A stretch of DNA of 64,000 nucleotides from Exilibacterium tricleocarpae (GCF_007004655.1 NZ_ML660088.1:326840-390839); one strand, 5' to 3'. Positions 15,662 through 25,998 are shown, numbered from the stretch's first letter. The notes: a model not told the origin generated them from the sequence alone. Numbers and translations: made by a program.

Positions 15662-17440
15662 TCAAAAAGGCCAGACCAACGGCACCAGCAGCACGGTTAC
15701 CACACCCACCGCCACCGTCAACGGCAAGCCGATTTTTAAAAAATCCACAAACCGGTAACCGCCCGGGCCGTAGACCATCAGGTTGGTTTGATAACCGATA
15801 GGCGTGGCGAAACAGGCGGAGGCGGCCACCATCAGGGTGACCGCAAACGGTGTGACATCGACCCCCAGTTGTTGGGCCGCCGACAGCGCCACCGGAAACA
15901 ACAGCACTGCCGCTGCCAGATTGGAAATGATCGCAGAAAAACCCGCCGTCAATGTAAACAACAACGCCAGCGTCAGCCAGGGCGAAGCGCCGCCCAGGCC
16001 GATCAGGGACTGGGCGATCGTCTGCGCCGCGCCGGTCTTCTGCAAAGCGCCCCCGAGCGCGATGGCGGCGGCGATTACCAGCAAGACCTGCCAGTCGATA
16101 CTGCGCCTGGCCGCCTGTACCCCCAGGCAGCGTCCCACGATCATGGCGCCGGCGGCCAGGATCGCCGCCTCGAACATGGTGGTCAGGCCGGCGGCGACGG
16201 CGGCGACCATGGCCAACATAATCGCCGCCGCCAGCAGGCGCCTCCTGTGGCGCAGCGGCTCTGAGTTTTCTATGCGGCTGACCAGTAAAAAATCTCTCGA
16301 GTAGCTCTGCTGGTCCACAAATTCCTCGTGGCACTCCAGCAACAGCGTATCGCCGGGTCGCAGGACCATATCGCCGATCCGGGATTTTATGCGCTCGCCG
16401 CCCCGCGCCATGGCGATAATCACTGCACCGTAATGCTTGCGAAAACCCATATCGCGGACGGTTTTCCCCAGTCCCGGAAAGTTGGGTGACACCACCACTT
16501 CCACCAGGCAGCGTGAGTACTCGCTTTCCGACAGTTTGAAAACCTGGTCTTCAGAGACGCGCAACCCGTGAATATTTTTCAGGTCGACCACCGACCGCAC
16601 ATCGCCGGCAAACACCAGGTGATCGCCGGCCACCAGTTTTTCGGTGGGCGCCACGGCGGTCATCAAGTGGCCGTCGCGCTCAACTTCAATCAGAAACACA
16701 CCGGGCAACTGCCGCAGTCCGGCCTTTTCTATCGACAGCCCCTCGAGCGGGCTGTCTTCCTCCACCTCCATCTCGAGAATATACTGGCGCGCATCTTCAA
16801 ACCGGCTCCCCTGCAGCTCCGTGCGATTCGGCAACAACCAGCGACTGGCGATGACGACAAAGACCATTACCACGAGTACGCAGGGAATACCGACCCAGGC
16901 CAAATCAAACATCGACAACCCCGGACCCGTCGTGGCCTCGATCAGCATACCGTTGACCACCAGGTTGGTGCTGCTGCCCACCAGCGTGCAGGTACCGCCT
17001 ACCACCGCGGCGTAACTGAGTGGAATCATCAACTGCGACACGGAGAAGCCGATGCGTTTGGCCCAGTTCTCCACCGCCGGCACCATCATCGCCACCACCG
17101 GTGTATTGTTCAGCACCGTGCTGAGGGCCGCCACCGGCGCCATCAGTCGCAACTGGGCACCGGCCACCGAGCCGGGCCGCCCCAGCAGCGTCTGGGCAAT
17201 CCAGCCCACCACGCCGGTATCCACCAGCCCCCGCGCCACGATAAACAGGACGCCGACGGTCGCCATGCCTTCGTTGGCCAGACCGGCCAGCGCTTCGGGT
17301 GCGGTGATCACGCCGAGCAACAACAACAGGGCAACGCCGCCCACCAGCACCAGATCGGCCGGGAGTCGCGAAAAAACCAACAGGGAAAAACACAGGGCAA
17401 TAGTGGCGAACGTCAGCCAGGCGTCGGGGCTAAACATCAT
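15662..17440 (-). CDS. SLC13-type permease with two RCK_C (TrkA-C) domains
   Basis: A 592-residue inner-membrane transporter, probably cation-coupled and importing an anion. Two blocks of hydrophobic helices (about residues 5-175 and 395-590) flank a soluble middle region of roughly 200 residues with two RCK_C-like domains, seen in EDARQYILEMEVEEDSPLEG and in ECHEEFVDQQSYSRDF. This is the layout of SLC13-family permeases annotated as sulfate or dicarboxylate carriers. Substrate cannot be told from sequence; a link to nearby molybdate or nitrate functions is speculative. The start is ATG 17440 (or 17437); the frame is open further upstream but lacks membrane-protein character there. Confidence 0.85.
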   Translation of the reverse strand: MMFSPDAWLTFATIALCFSLLVFSRLPADLVLVGGVALLLLLGVITAPEALAGLANEGMATVGVLFIVARGLVDTGVVGWIAQTLLGRPGSVAGAQLRLMAPVAALSTVLNNTPVVAMMVPAVENWAKRIGFSVSQLMIPLSYAAVVGGTCTLVGSSTNLVVNGMLIEATTGPGLSMFDLAWVGIPCVLVVMVFVVIASRWLLPNRTELQGSRFEDARQYILEMEVEEDSPLEGLSIEKAGLRQLPGVFLIEVERDGHLMTAVAPTEKLVAGDHLVFAGDVRSVVDLKNIHGLRVSEDQVFKLSESEYSRCLVEVVVSPNFPGLGKTVRDMGFRKHYGAVIIAMARGGERIKSRIGDMVLRPGDTLLLECHEEFVDQQSYSRDFLLVSRIENSEPLRHRRRLLAAAIMLAMVAAVAAGLTTMFEAAILAAGAMIVGRCLGVQAARRSIDWQVLLVIAAAIALGGALQKTGAAQTIAQSLIGLGGASPWLTLALLFTLTAGFSAIISNLAAAVLLFPVALSAAQQLGVDVTPFAVTLMVAASACFATPIGYQTNLMVYGPGGYRFVDFLKIGLPLTVAVGVVTVLLVPLVWPF

Positions 17441-17573
17441 AGGGGCTTGAAGCTTTATCTGCAGTTGGCGACGATCATAGCAAACCCTGACCAAAAATAG
17501 TGCCGTCCCCTTGGTCAAGTTCACACTAAGCGTTAAAATGCACGCCCCGACAGGCCGCCGCTGCCCCTTTACC

Positions 17574-20500
17574 ATGATTCCAAGACTCCGCGAAACCACC
17601 GCCGTGCAAGCCCGCTACCTCGATTTTATCGAGGCGCTGAAGGCCGGCGGTTTCGAGGGCGACCTCAACCCCGATTACGCCAATCGCACGGTGTTGGCGA
17701 CGGATAACTCGATTTACCAGGTGCTGCCCCAGGGCGTGGTCTATCCGCGCCACCACGCCGACCTGCAGCGGCTGGCGGAATTGAGCAACAGCAAACCGTT
17801 CGCGGATATCGTGCTGAGCCCCCGCGGCGGCGGTACCGGCACCAACGGCCAGTCACTGACCGATGGCCTGGTGGTCGATCTGTCCAGGCATATGAATCAA
17901 ATCCTGGAAATCAACGCGCAACAGCGCTGGGTCAGGGTGCAGACCGGGGTGGTCAAGGACCAGTTGAATGCGGCGCTGAAACCGCACGGCCTGTTTTTCG
18001 CGCCGGACCTGTCCACCAGCAACCGCGCCACTATCGGCGGCATGATCAACACCGATGCCTCCGGCCAGGGCTCCTGCCGCTACGGCAAAACCCGCGATCA
18101 TGTGCTGGAGCTGCGCACCGTGCTGCTCGACGGCAGCGAATGGACGTCGCGGCCGCTGACCGGGGAGGAACTGGCGGCGGCCTGCGAACGGCAGGATCGG
18201 GCCGGCCTGATTCACCGCCTGGTCGACAATATCCAAAAAGAACACGCCGGGACCATAGCCGCCACCTTTCCACCCCTGAACCGCTGCCTGACCGGCTACG
18301 ACCTCGCCCATATCCGCGACGAACAGGGCCGTTTTGATCTCAACAGTATTCTCTGCGGCAGCGAGGGCACCCTCGGTTTTATCACCGAGGCCAAGCTCAA
18401 CGTACTGCCGATTCCCAAGTGCACGGCCCTGGTCAACGTCCTCTACCGCGACTTCGATACCGCCCTGCGCGATGCCACCGACCTGATGACCGCGCAGCCG
18501 ACATCGATAGAGACAGTCGACTCCAAGGTGCTGGGGCTGGCCAAGCGCGATATCGTCTGGCATTCGGTAGCGGAATTTTTTCCCGCCGACGGCGGTGGTG
18601 AGATTGCCGGTGTCAACCTGGTCGAATACACCGCCGACGACGAGCCCACTCTGCAGGCCGAGGTGCAAAAACTGCGCGACCATCTGGACGGGGTACAGGG
18701 CCGGGACGGCAAGTCGGTGGGCTATACGGTAGCCTGGGGTCGCGCGGCGGTCGAGCGCATCTGGGGCATGCGCAAAAAATCTGTCGGCCTGCTGGGCAAC
18801 ACCCGGGGCGAGGCGCGGCCGATTCCGTTCGTGGAGGATACGGCGGTGCCGCCGCAGCACCTGGCCGACTTTATTCGGGACTTTCGTCAAATCCTCGACA
18901 GCGAGGGCCTGGAGTACGGCATGTTCGGCCATGTCGATGCCGGCGTGTTGCACGTGCGCCCGGCGCTCGATATGAAGGACCCCGAGCAGGAGAAATTTAT
19001 CCGGCCCATTACCGACCGCGTTGTCGCCCTGGTGCAGCGCTATAACGGCCTGCTCTGGGGCGAGCACGGCAAGGGCGTGCGATCGGAGTATGCACCGGCG
19101 TTTTTCGGCGATCTCTATCCGCAACTGCAGCGAATCAAGGCGTGCTTCGATCCCCGCAACCAGCTCAATCCCGGCAAGATCGCCTCGACCGGCGCGCACA
19201 CGGAACTACTTAAAATCGATGCGGTACCGACCCGCGGACAACAGGACCGGCAGATACCGGCGCAGGTCTGGGACGGTTATGCCGAGGGCGTCCACTGCAA
19301 CGGTAACGGCCTGTGCCACAACTGGAATTACGACGACCCCATGTGCCCGAGTTGGAAGGGGACCCGCGAGCGCATCCACTCACCCAAGGGGCGGGCCTCA
19401 CTGATGCGCGAGTGGCTGCGGCAACTGAGCCGCCGCGGCGTCGACCCGGTGGCGGAGCAGCGGCGGCTGGGTACTGTTTCTTTTCGTCAGACGCTGTTGC
19501 CGCGCCTGCGCAACAGTTGGCGCAAACTGCGCGGCGAGTACGACTTTTCCCACGAGGTGCACAACGCCATGAGCGGCTGCCTGGCGTGCAAGTCCTGTGC
19601 GGGACAGTGTCCGATCAAAGTGGATGTGCCGGAGTTTCGCAGCAAGTTCCTGGCGTTGTACTACAGCCGTTACCTGCGGCCGCTGAAAGATTATTTCATC
19701 GGCGGCCTGGAGTTTATACTGCCGAGCCTGGCCAAAGTGCCGCGTCTCTATAACGGGTTGCTGCGACCGCGCTTTATGCAGCAGTTGCTCGGCGCCACCA
19801 CCGGCATGGTCGACAGCCCGCTGCTGAGTGGCGTGACGCTGGACCAGGCCCTGCCGGATATGGGTATCCGCTACGCGACCCCCGACGCTTTGCAAAGCCT
19901 GAGCGAAACGGAAAAACAACGCGCCGTAATTGTGGTACAGGATGCTTTTACCAGTTACTTCGATACCCAAGTGGTTATCGATCTGCTGCAACTATTGCAG
20001 AAGCTGGACTTTGTGCCGCTGGTAACGCCGTTCAAACCCAACGGCAAACCCCTGCACGTGCACGGTTTTCTGGCGCGTTTTGCCGACACCGCCCGCGACA
20101 ATGCCCGGATGCTCAACGCCGTCGCCGCCAGCGGCGTACCGCTGATCGGCGTCGACCCCTCCATGACCCTGACCTACCGGAGCGAGTACCGCAAACTGCT
20201 GGGCGAGGAGGCGCCGGCGGTGGAACTGATGCAGGAATGGCTGGCCAGGCAGACACAGCACCTGGAGCAGCATCGCTACCTGTTCCAAAGAGGCGCCTAC
20301 AAACTGCTCGGGCACTGCACGGAAAAAACCAACGCCGCCCCGGCGATGCAAGCCTGGCAGACGGTGTTCGAGCAACTGGAACTGGAATTGACACAGGTGG
20401 AGACAGGCTGCTGTGGTATGGCCGGTACCTACGGTCACGAAGCCGCTAATCTCGCCACCTCAAAAACCATCTACGCGCAGTCCTGGGGCCCGGCAATCGC

Positions 20501-20639
20501 CGCCGGGGTTGGCGGCGAACGGTTGATGGCAACCGGCTACTCCTGCCGCTGCCAGGTAAAACGTATCGACGGACAGCAGTTACCGCATCCGGTGCAGGCG
20601 CTGCTGCAGGCGACCTCCGGCAAGCTGGCTGGCGGCTGA
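17574..20639 (+). CDS. ydiJ: YdiJ-like FAD-binding and 4Fe-4S dehydrogenase
   Basis: This 1021-residue flavoprotein is collinear with E. coli YdiJ (1018 residues), a family linked to D-2-hydroxyglutarate oxidation. The N-terminal half is a VAO/PCMH FAD domain (SPRGGGTGTNGQSL, then STSNRATIGGMINTDASGQG), followed by an FAD-linked oxidase C domain with FGHVDAGVLHVRPALDM. The second half has the ferredoxin segment GCLACKSCAGQCPIK with C669, C672, C675 and C679, and a CCG-type end (GHCTE, later GCCGMAGTYGHEA). ATG 17574 (MIPRLRETT) matches the YdiJ start. It stands alone, flanked by the divergent permease and by element P5. D-2-hydroxyglutarate is the best guess for substrate; D-lactate is an alternative. 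Confidence 0.9.
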   Translation: MIPRLRETTAVQARYLDFIEALKAGGFEGDLNPDYANRTVLATDNSIYQVLPQGVVYPRHHADLQRLAELSNSKPFADIVLSPRGGGTGTNGQSLTDGLVVDLSRHMNQILEINAQQRWVRVQTGVVKDQLNAALKPHGLFFAPDLSTSNRATIGGMINTDASGQGSCRYGKTRDHVLELRTVLLDGSEWTSRPLTGEELAAACERQDRAGLIHRLVDNIQKEHAGTIAATFPPLNRCLTGYDLAHIRDEQGRFDLNSILCGSEGTLGFITEAKLNVLPIPKCTALVNVLYRDFDTALRDATDLMTAQPTSIETVDSKVLGLAKRDIVWHSVAEFFPADGGGEIAGVNLVEYTADDEPTLQAEVQKLRDHLDGVQGRDGKSVGYTVAWGRAAVERIWGMRKKSVGLLGNTRGEARPIPFVEDTAVPPQHLADFIRDFRQILDSEGLEYGMFGHVDAGVLHVRPALDMKDPEQEKFIRPITDRVVALVQRYNGLLWGEHGKGVRSEYAPAFFGDLYPQLQRIKACFDPRNQLNPGKIASTGAHTELLKIDAVPTRGQQDRQIPAQVWDGYAEGVHCNGNGLCHNWNYDDPMCPSWKGTRERIHSPKGRASLMREWLRQLSRRGVDPVAEQRRLGTVSFRQTLLPRLRNSWRKLRGEYDFSHEVHNAMSGCLACKSCAGQCPIKVDVPEFRSKFLALYYSRYLRPLKDYFIGGLEFILPSLAKVPRLYNGLLRPRFMQQLLGATTGMVDSPLLSGVTLDQALPDMGIRYATPDALQSLSETEKQRAVIVVQDAFTSYFDTQVVIDLLQLLQKLDFVPLVTPFKPNGKPLHVHGFLARFADTARDNARMLNAVAASGVPLIGVDPSMTLTYRSEYRKLLGEEAPAVELMQEWLARQTQHLEQHRYLFQRGAYKLLGHCTEKTNAAPAMQAWQTVFEQLELELTQVETGCCGMAGTYGHEAANLATSKTIYAQSWGPAIAAGVGGERLMATGYSCRCQVKRIDGQQLPHPVQALLQATSGKLAGG

Positions 20640-20747
20640 CTCGAGTGGCACTCGCTATAAGCACCTACTTTCGGTACATAAAAAATTTGCACTAAGTTAT
20701 CGATTCCCGCCCAGTCGTGTCGGTATTGATTAAGAATACTGTGGTTA

Positions 20748-20903
20748 GGTCTGTCTCTGGGTGAGGCTTTCAGAAACTCTCGACAGCAGGGATGCTGTCG
20801 GGACCACCAAGAGTAGGCGCCTTAAGCGAAAGTAGGCGCTTTAGGCGAGCCCCCATGGACGGGTTCACGGCGTGTTTCTGAAAGCCCCATCCAGAGATAG
20901 ACC
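20748..20903. repeat. Palindromic element P5 (family A)
   Basis: Arms of 30 bp at 20748-20777 and 20874-20903 pair with three mismatches, all of which would be G-U pairs in one transcript orientation. The inner hairpin CGACAGCAGGGATGCTGTCG is at 20781-20800. Relative to P4 and P7 the core carries an extra stretch with GTAGGCGCCTTAAGCG and GTAGGCGCTTTAGGCG (20811-20850). The module recurs at 27749 and 31280. It lies between two convergent genes. The remaining 20904-21116 shows nothing recognisable. Confidence 0.92.
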
Positions 20904-21116
20904 GGCCATTTAGCACGCCTTCGCCTACGTAAGTGCCGTCAGCAGTTTCCCCCGATAGTGCCAGAGCGACGCAGGGCAATGAATCTGAAACCTCTCTCGT
21001 AACAGGAACCGCCCTCACGGCTTTCCCCAGCCTTCACGTCAGCCAGTCGAGAAACGGAATTGGCACTTTTGCAGCCACCGGGTTTACCGACGTGCGGCAA
21101 GCGTGGAGGCTATAGA

Positions 21117-24100
21117 TCAGTCCTCCACAATACTCACAATAAACAACAAATCACCACTGGATACCTGTTGGCCGTTGGTATTGTTAACCCGCTCGATCCG
21201 ATAACGCTTATCAGCGGGATATAACTCCACATCCGCGCGATTGAAGTCGCTGAGGTTGACCTGGCGAAACATTTTCATCGCTTCCATCACCGCCAGGGTC
21301 TGGGTGGAGGTGACGATATCGCCGGGCTTGACGAAATCCGGGTCGGCCGGCGACGAGGCGGTATAAAATATGCCGGCACTGTCGGCAAAGACTTTCAATT
21401 CGTGACTGTCGTCGACCCGAATCGCCTCCTTGCTCAAGCCCTGACTGGCACTGCTGGCGGCCGCTTCGGTCTCGGCAATCAAGGCGCCGGCATCCAGCGT
21501 CGCCATAAAGGCCGGCAGATAGTTGGTATCGTAGTTGCCTTTATTGAAGGTCTCGTCTTTTAAAATGCGTTTGAGCAGTGGAATATTGGTGGCAATGCCC
21601 TCTATCACCACCGAATCCAGGTAGCGGTAGAGTTTCTCGATAACATCGTCGCGACTGCTGCCGCGGCAGATAATCTGCGCGATCAGGCTGTCGTAAAACG
21701 GCGACACCTCGATATCGGAGGCGGCGATGGAAATCACCTCCACGTCCTCGCGCTCGGGCATCTCGCAATGCGTAATCAACCCCGGGTTGGGCGCCAACTG
21801 CATAACACCGTCGCTGTCGAGCACGATTTTTTCCGCCGTGACCCGCACCTCTATGGCGTACCCCTGTTCCCGCGGTTGCAGTTGCTCGATGCTGGCGCCG
21901 GCGGCTATTTCAAACTGGGTTTTGACGATATCCACACCCGATGTCGCCTCGGTTACCGGGTGCTCAACCTGCAGGCGGGTATTCATTTCCATAAAGTAGA
22001 CGGCGTTGGCGTCCAGGTCGTAGATAAACTCCACCGTGCCCGCCCCCGTGTAATCCACCGCATCGGCAATCGCGAGGGTGTAGTCGAAGACTTTTTGCTG
22101 CAGCTCTTTTGGCAGCAAGGTCGAGCCCGATTCCTCCACCACTTTTTGATTGTTGCGCTGCACGGAGCAGTCGCGCAGTCCCAACACCCGGCTGTTGCCC
22201 AGGCTGTCGCGCAGCAACTGCACTTCGATATGGCGCATCGATGTTACGAACTTCTCGAGGTACAAGTCACCGTTGCCGAATGCCGAGCGCGCCTCGGTGC
22301 TGATCTGGGTGTAGTAGTGAAACATCTCCTCGCGCGAGCCCACCACCTGGATGCCCTTGCCACCACCGCCGTGCACCGCTTTGAGCAGCACCGGATAGCC
22401 GATCTCCTCGGCGATATCAACCGCCTGGTCGACGCTGGCGAGAATACCGTGACTGCCCGGCACCACCGGCACCCGGCATTCCTGGACGGTCTGGATCGCA
22501 TTGGATTTGTTGCCCATGGTCATCATGCTGTGCGCACTGGGGCCGATAAAGTTAATCCCGTTATTGACACAGAGGCTGGCAAACTGCGGTGTCTCCGACA
22601 AAAAGCCGATGCCCGGATGCAGCGCGCCGACGTTTTCATACTCGGCAATCTTCAACACCGACTGGGCATTCAAATAACTTTCGTCAGACGAGTTGCCGCC
22701 CAGGCATACCAGCTTGTCACTGGACCGCAACATCAACGCCGGCACCGCTTTCATATCCGGGTCCGATGCCACCAGCACGACATTGATACCGCTTTCATGC
22801 GCCTTGCGGATAAGTTTGACCGCGGTACAACCGCGGGCGTGGACCAGGACCTTTTGTATCGGCCGCATCAGCGACTTGGGATCGGTGTGCCGGGTAGTGG
22901 TCTCCGCCGGATAGCTCGGCACGACACTGGACAGCGCCTGGGCGATGACCTGCTGCACCGTGGTATCCGGCAGGGGGATGCGGGCGTCGATATCGCGCAG
23001 TTTGACGTCCAGTTCCGGCGCAAACGGATGCTTGACCAGGCCGTCCATGGAGCCGGCCACTACCGACAGGTAATTGGATAACGTGGACGTCGAAGGCAGG
23101 TAGGACGGCACCACCATCTGACCGGCAAACGGCATATTGGTGCCGGAAAAATAGTAGGTCTGCACCAGCGGATGGGTGACAAAACTGGCCTGGGCACCGC
23201 CGGTGCAATCGCCGAAACCGAAGACCACCACCGGCAGTTCGTTATCGCGCACAAAACGGGTCAGGCGGTCATTGACCACCGCCATGGAAAACAGTGCGGC
23301 CGCCCCCTCTTTGGTCTGCATGCCGCCGGAGCTGATAAAGCAGACCACCGGCAGGCGCTGCTTGGCGGCCTCCACCAGTAAGCGGCAAAACTTTTCCGCA
23401 CTGGCCATATCGAAGGCACCGGCCTGAAAATTCATATTCGACACCGCCAGGGCCACACGCCTGACGCCGGCGTTTTCCGCCGGGTTTTCAACACCGGCGT
23501 CACTGAGATCGATGGCACCGATGCCGGTCACCAGCCCGCAGGCACGGATTCCCTGTTCGAGCGCCTGCTCGATGGACTGGCGAAAGCCCGGAAATTCCAC
23601 CGGGTTGGCGCTGGTCTTATCGGCATCCAACTCGTTAAACTCAGTGCACAGTGCGGCGATCATGGCATCGGGGCCGGTGCGGTTACTCTTCTTTTCACCG
23701 GCCAGCAGTCGCTGAATCAACAGGTCGCGGTAACCCATGGTCAGGCGATTCCAGAAGTCTTTGCGCCGGCCGATGCGAAACGGGTTGATCGCACCTTTGA
23801 AACTGCCGGAATCCTCGCTCTCGAAATAGGCCGGCAGCAGGCGCTCGAAATAGTAAGTCAGTATGACAAACAAACTGTCATTCATCTGTGGAAAGCCGAT
23901 GCTCTTCCACTGTTCAACCTTGACCAGCAGCACGCCCCGATGTCCCTGGGCGAGAAAATAGCGCAACCAGGGCTCAAAACCGGCATCGGTTTGCTCGCCC
24001 TGTTGGTCCTGTTCACTTTGCCGGTCCCGTTCCCCCTGCGGGTCCTGCTCACCCTGTAGATCCGTGGCCGGCAGCCCGCCGGCCTTACCGTCGCCAAACT

Positions 24101-25814
24101 TCTTCATCACCGACCCGAGGGAGCTGTCGAGCAGCGCGGCGACCGATTCCCGCGACAGGGCTTTGTGATCCATCGCCTCTTTGGCGATGGAGGCCAGGTT
24201 GGCGATAACATTGTCGTAGAGCGCATCGAAGATAAGGACATTGCGACACTGGGTAATAAACGGCTCGCGCAGCTCTTGATGCTGCACCACATCGATCACC
24301 GTCACTTGACTGGTGGCGGGCCAGGTCGTGGTGACCGGACACTTTTTTTCGTCTTTCAACAGCCGGATCAAGGCGTCAAAATTATGCACGGCGGTGTTCT
24401 TCCAGCGGTTGTAGAGTGAAAAACTCAACTCGAACAGCAGCGAATGGACCGCCTTATCGTAGTTCTCTTTGGGCTCGCCCAGAATAAAGCGGGTCAGCGA
24501 ATTGCGCTCCGTGTCAACCTCCTCGCGCTTGGCCAGAAAGTGCTTCCAGGCTTTTGCCAGGCGTTCCTCGTAAACCAGTTTGTCGGGATTGTCGAGCCAG
24601 TTGTCAAACGCTTTGGACTGCTCGTGCCGCAGCCGCTCCTGCAAGTCTCCCTGCGGTTGTGTCAGTTTGGAGAGCCGCCCGATTTCCCCGACCGCCACCG
24701 AGTGAATCCGACCGCGCAACGTCAGATACCGCATGTAGCGGTAACACAAACCGAAGATATTCGGGTGCGCGGTGGGTGTGCTGGACAAGTTCATGGCCGA
24801 GTGGTTCTGCAGCGCCCGCTGGTAGTCGGTGGGCTCGATATAGCGGGCCAGGCTGCGCTGGTAGTGTTCCATCAAATCCGGCGTCTGTTTGACAAAATCG
24901 ACCGCGGCCCTCTCCACCGCCTCGATACTCGACACTATGGCTTTTTGCAGGTTGAGTTGGCTGCCTTCACTGTCCATGGGCGAATAGTCGATAATACCGT
25001 CCAGGCAACCCTGGGCACACAATTCTTCGGGGGAGACGCCAACCCCCTTGGCGCACTCCTGCCACGACAGGTTGAACTTGCGGGCAATGCTCTGCAGGCC
25101 GTGGGGTTGAATGGTATTGAAAATACCGTCCCTTACTGAAAGCAGTATATTGGCGGTGGCGAGCGGTATTGCCCCGCCCGAATAGCCCACCCCGATAACA
25201 ATCCCCACCGTCGGCACATCGACGTTGGCACTTTCGGCAATCATTTTGGAAATACTGTGGGCCTGGTTGGTGCTGTTGGCCTCTTCCCCGGCGTCGGCGC
25301 CGGGGGTATCGATCAGGTAGACGATCGGCAACGACAACTCGGTAAACCGGTCCAGGGCCAGACAAGCCAGCTCGTGATGCTCCGGCATCCAGGTGCCGTT
25401 GGCGGCACTGCGCTCCTGGGCGATGATGCCGATCCGGCGCGGCCCCGCGGGAAACGCCAGTTCGAGTTCAGCGCTGAAAAAAGGTCCTTTTTCTTCACTG
25501 TTAAGTATGCGCCCATTCAGCGTCGCCACTATGGCTTTGGCACCCGGTCGCCGGGTGTGCTGGGCGGGCAGTACAGTCTGTTCAATATACGCGTCTACGT
25601 CCAGTTTTCGAATGGTTTTGAGCCGTGCCGCAATGGCACTATCGTCCATCAGGCCCTGTAGCTGTTCGGCGACGGAGAGGACCTTTTGTGTAGAAAACCT
25701 TTTTCCCGAATGCTTTTCACCGGAAAACACCGAAAAATCCGCCGCCAGTTGCTCGGCCTGTAAAAACAGTGGATCGACGTCGGCGGTGCTTCCCAAATTC
25801 GGTTTTGCTGTCAT
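21117..25814 (-). CDS. Single-chain biotin-dependent acyl-CoA carboxylase (CTalpha - spacer - CTbeta - biotin carboxylase - BCCP)
   Basis: A 1565-residue protein holds every part of an acyl-CoA carboxylase. Residues 90-280 resemble AccA (LIDTPGADAGEEANSTNQA, GVGYSGGAIPLA). Residues 300-750 are a mostly helical spacer with a six-residue acidic repeat at 587-610. Residues 780-930 resemble AccD (ISSGGMQTKEGAAALFSMA, DCTGGAQASF). Residues 985-1430 are biotin carboxylase (HGGGGKG at 1148, EMNTRLQVEHPVTE near 1276). The C-terminal biotinyl domain has the acceptor K1514 in MEAMKM. The alpha-like half precedes the beta-like half, opposite to eukaryotic ACC and PccB. Substrate is unknown; acetyl- or longer acyl-CoA are both possible. 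A LysR gene diverges from it. Confidence 0.88.
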   Translation of the reverse strand: MTAKPNLGSTADVDPLFLQAEQLAADFSVFSGEKHSGKRFSTQKVLSVAEQLQGLMDDSAIAARLKTIRKLDVDAYIEQTVLPAQHTRRPGAKAIVATLNGRILNSEEKGPFFSAELELAFPAGPRRIGIIAQERSAANGTWMPEHHELACLALDRFTELSLPIVYLIDTPGADAGEEANSTNQAHSISKMIAESANVDVPTVGIVIGVGYSGGAIPLATANILLSVRDGIFNTIQPHGLQSIARKFNLSWQECAKGVGVSPEELCAQGCLDGIIDYSPMDSEGSQLNLQKAIVSSIEAVERAAVDFVKQTPDLMEHYQRSLARYIEPTDYQRALQNHSAMNLSSTPTAHPNIFGLCYRYMRYLTLRGRIHSVAVGEIGRLSKLTQPQGDLQERLRHEQSKAFDNWLDNPDKLVYEERLAKAWKHFLAKREEVDTERNSLTRFILGEPKENYDKAVHSLLFELSFSLYNRWKNTAVHNFDALIRLLKDEKKCPVTTTWPATSQVTVIDVVQHQELREPFITQCRNVLIFDALYDNVIANLASIAKEAMDHKALSRESVAALLDSSLGSVMKKFGDGKAGGLPATDLQGEQDPQGERDRQSEQDQQGEQTDAGFEPWLRYFLAQGHRGVLLVKVEQWKSIGFPQMNDSLFVILTYYFERLLPAYFESEDSGSFKGAINPFRIGRRKDFWNRLTMGYRDLLIQRLLAGEKKSNRTGPDAMIAALCTEFNELDADKTSANPVEFPGFRQSIEQALEQGIRACGLVTGIGAIDLSDAGVENPAENAGVRRVALAVSNMNFQAGAFDMASAEKFCRLLVEAAKQRLPVVCFISSGGMQTKEGAAALFSMAVVNDRLTRFVRDNELPVVVFGFGDCTGGAQASFVTHPLVQTYYFSGTNMPFAGQMVVPSYLPSTSTLSNYLSVVAGSMDGLVKHPFAPELDVKLRDIDARIPLPDTTVQQVIAQALSSVVPSYPAETTTRHTDPKSLMRPIQKVLVHARGCTAVKLIRKAHESGINVVLVASDPDMKAVPALMLRSSDKLVCLGGNSSDESYLNAQSVLKIAEYENVGALHPGIGFLSETPQFASLCVNNGINFIGPSAHSMMTMGNKSNAIQTVQECRVPVVPGSHGILASVDQAVDIAEEIGYPVLLKAVHGGGGKGIQVVGSREEMFHYYTQISTEARSAFGNGDLYLEKFVTSMRHIEVQLLRDSLGNSRVLGLRDCSVQRNNQKVVEESGSTLLPKELQQKVFDYTLAIADAVDYTGAGTVEFIYDLDANAVYFMEMNTRLQVEHPVTEATSGVDIVKTQFEIAAGASIEQLQPREQGYAIEVRVTAEKIVLDSDGVMQLAPNPGLITHCEMPEREDVEVISIAASDIEVSPFYDSLIAQIICRGSSRDDVIEKLYRYLDSVVIEGIATNIPLLKRILKDETFNKGNYDTNYLPAFMATLDAGALIAETEAAASSASQGLSKEAIRVDDSHELKVFADSAGIFYTASSPADPDFVKPGDIVTSTQTLAVMEAMKMFRQVNLSDFNRADVELYPADKRYRIERVNNTNGQQVSSGDLLFIVSIVED
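23993..24064 (-). repeat. 18-bp x4 imperfect coding repeat in the carboxylase spacer
   Basis: Four 18-bp units starting at 23993, 24011, 24029 and 24047 encode the six-residue units QGEQDP, QGERDR, QSEQDQ and QGEQTD (in the reading direction of the gene). It forms a charged linker between the helical spacer and the CTbeta-like half. Confidence 0.85.
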
Positions 25815-25935
25815 AATTCACTCACCCGGGGGTTGGTTTATTGTCATCGGTTTGTTCTGGTTGGATTTCTTCCAGGGTGGGACATTATCGCGATTCCCCG
25901 CAACAAGGGTACCCTCGCGGCTCGAACGCTCCGTT

Positions 25936-25971
25936 TCATTTGTGCAACGCTCAGCGCAACCGAGCAAATGA
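25936..25971. promoter_or_regulatory. Inverted repeat in the carboxylase-LysR divergent promoter region
   Basis: TCATTTG (25936-25942) and CAAATGA (25965-25971) form a 7-bp inverted repeat with a 22-bp spacer, located 27 bp upstream of the lysR start. A LysR-family protein often binds such a site in the shared promoter region to control its own gene and the divergent target. Assignment is from position only. Confidence 0.35.
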
Positions 25972-25998
25972 CCGGATATGATGGAGGTACAGACACCA

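Noticed and set aside
15651-15682. Terminator at the convergent ends of the MOSC and permease genes
   Set aside because: GGTCTGGC and GCCAGACC can pair, but the hairpin includes the permease stop codon and lacks a T-run.
17511-17573. Longer N-terminus for the YdiJ-like protein
   Set aside because: The extra 21 codons run into a GC-rich repeat-like flank and do not match YdiJ, whose start aligns with MIPRLRETT at 17574.
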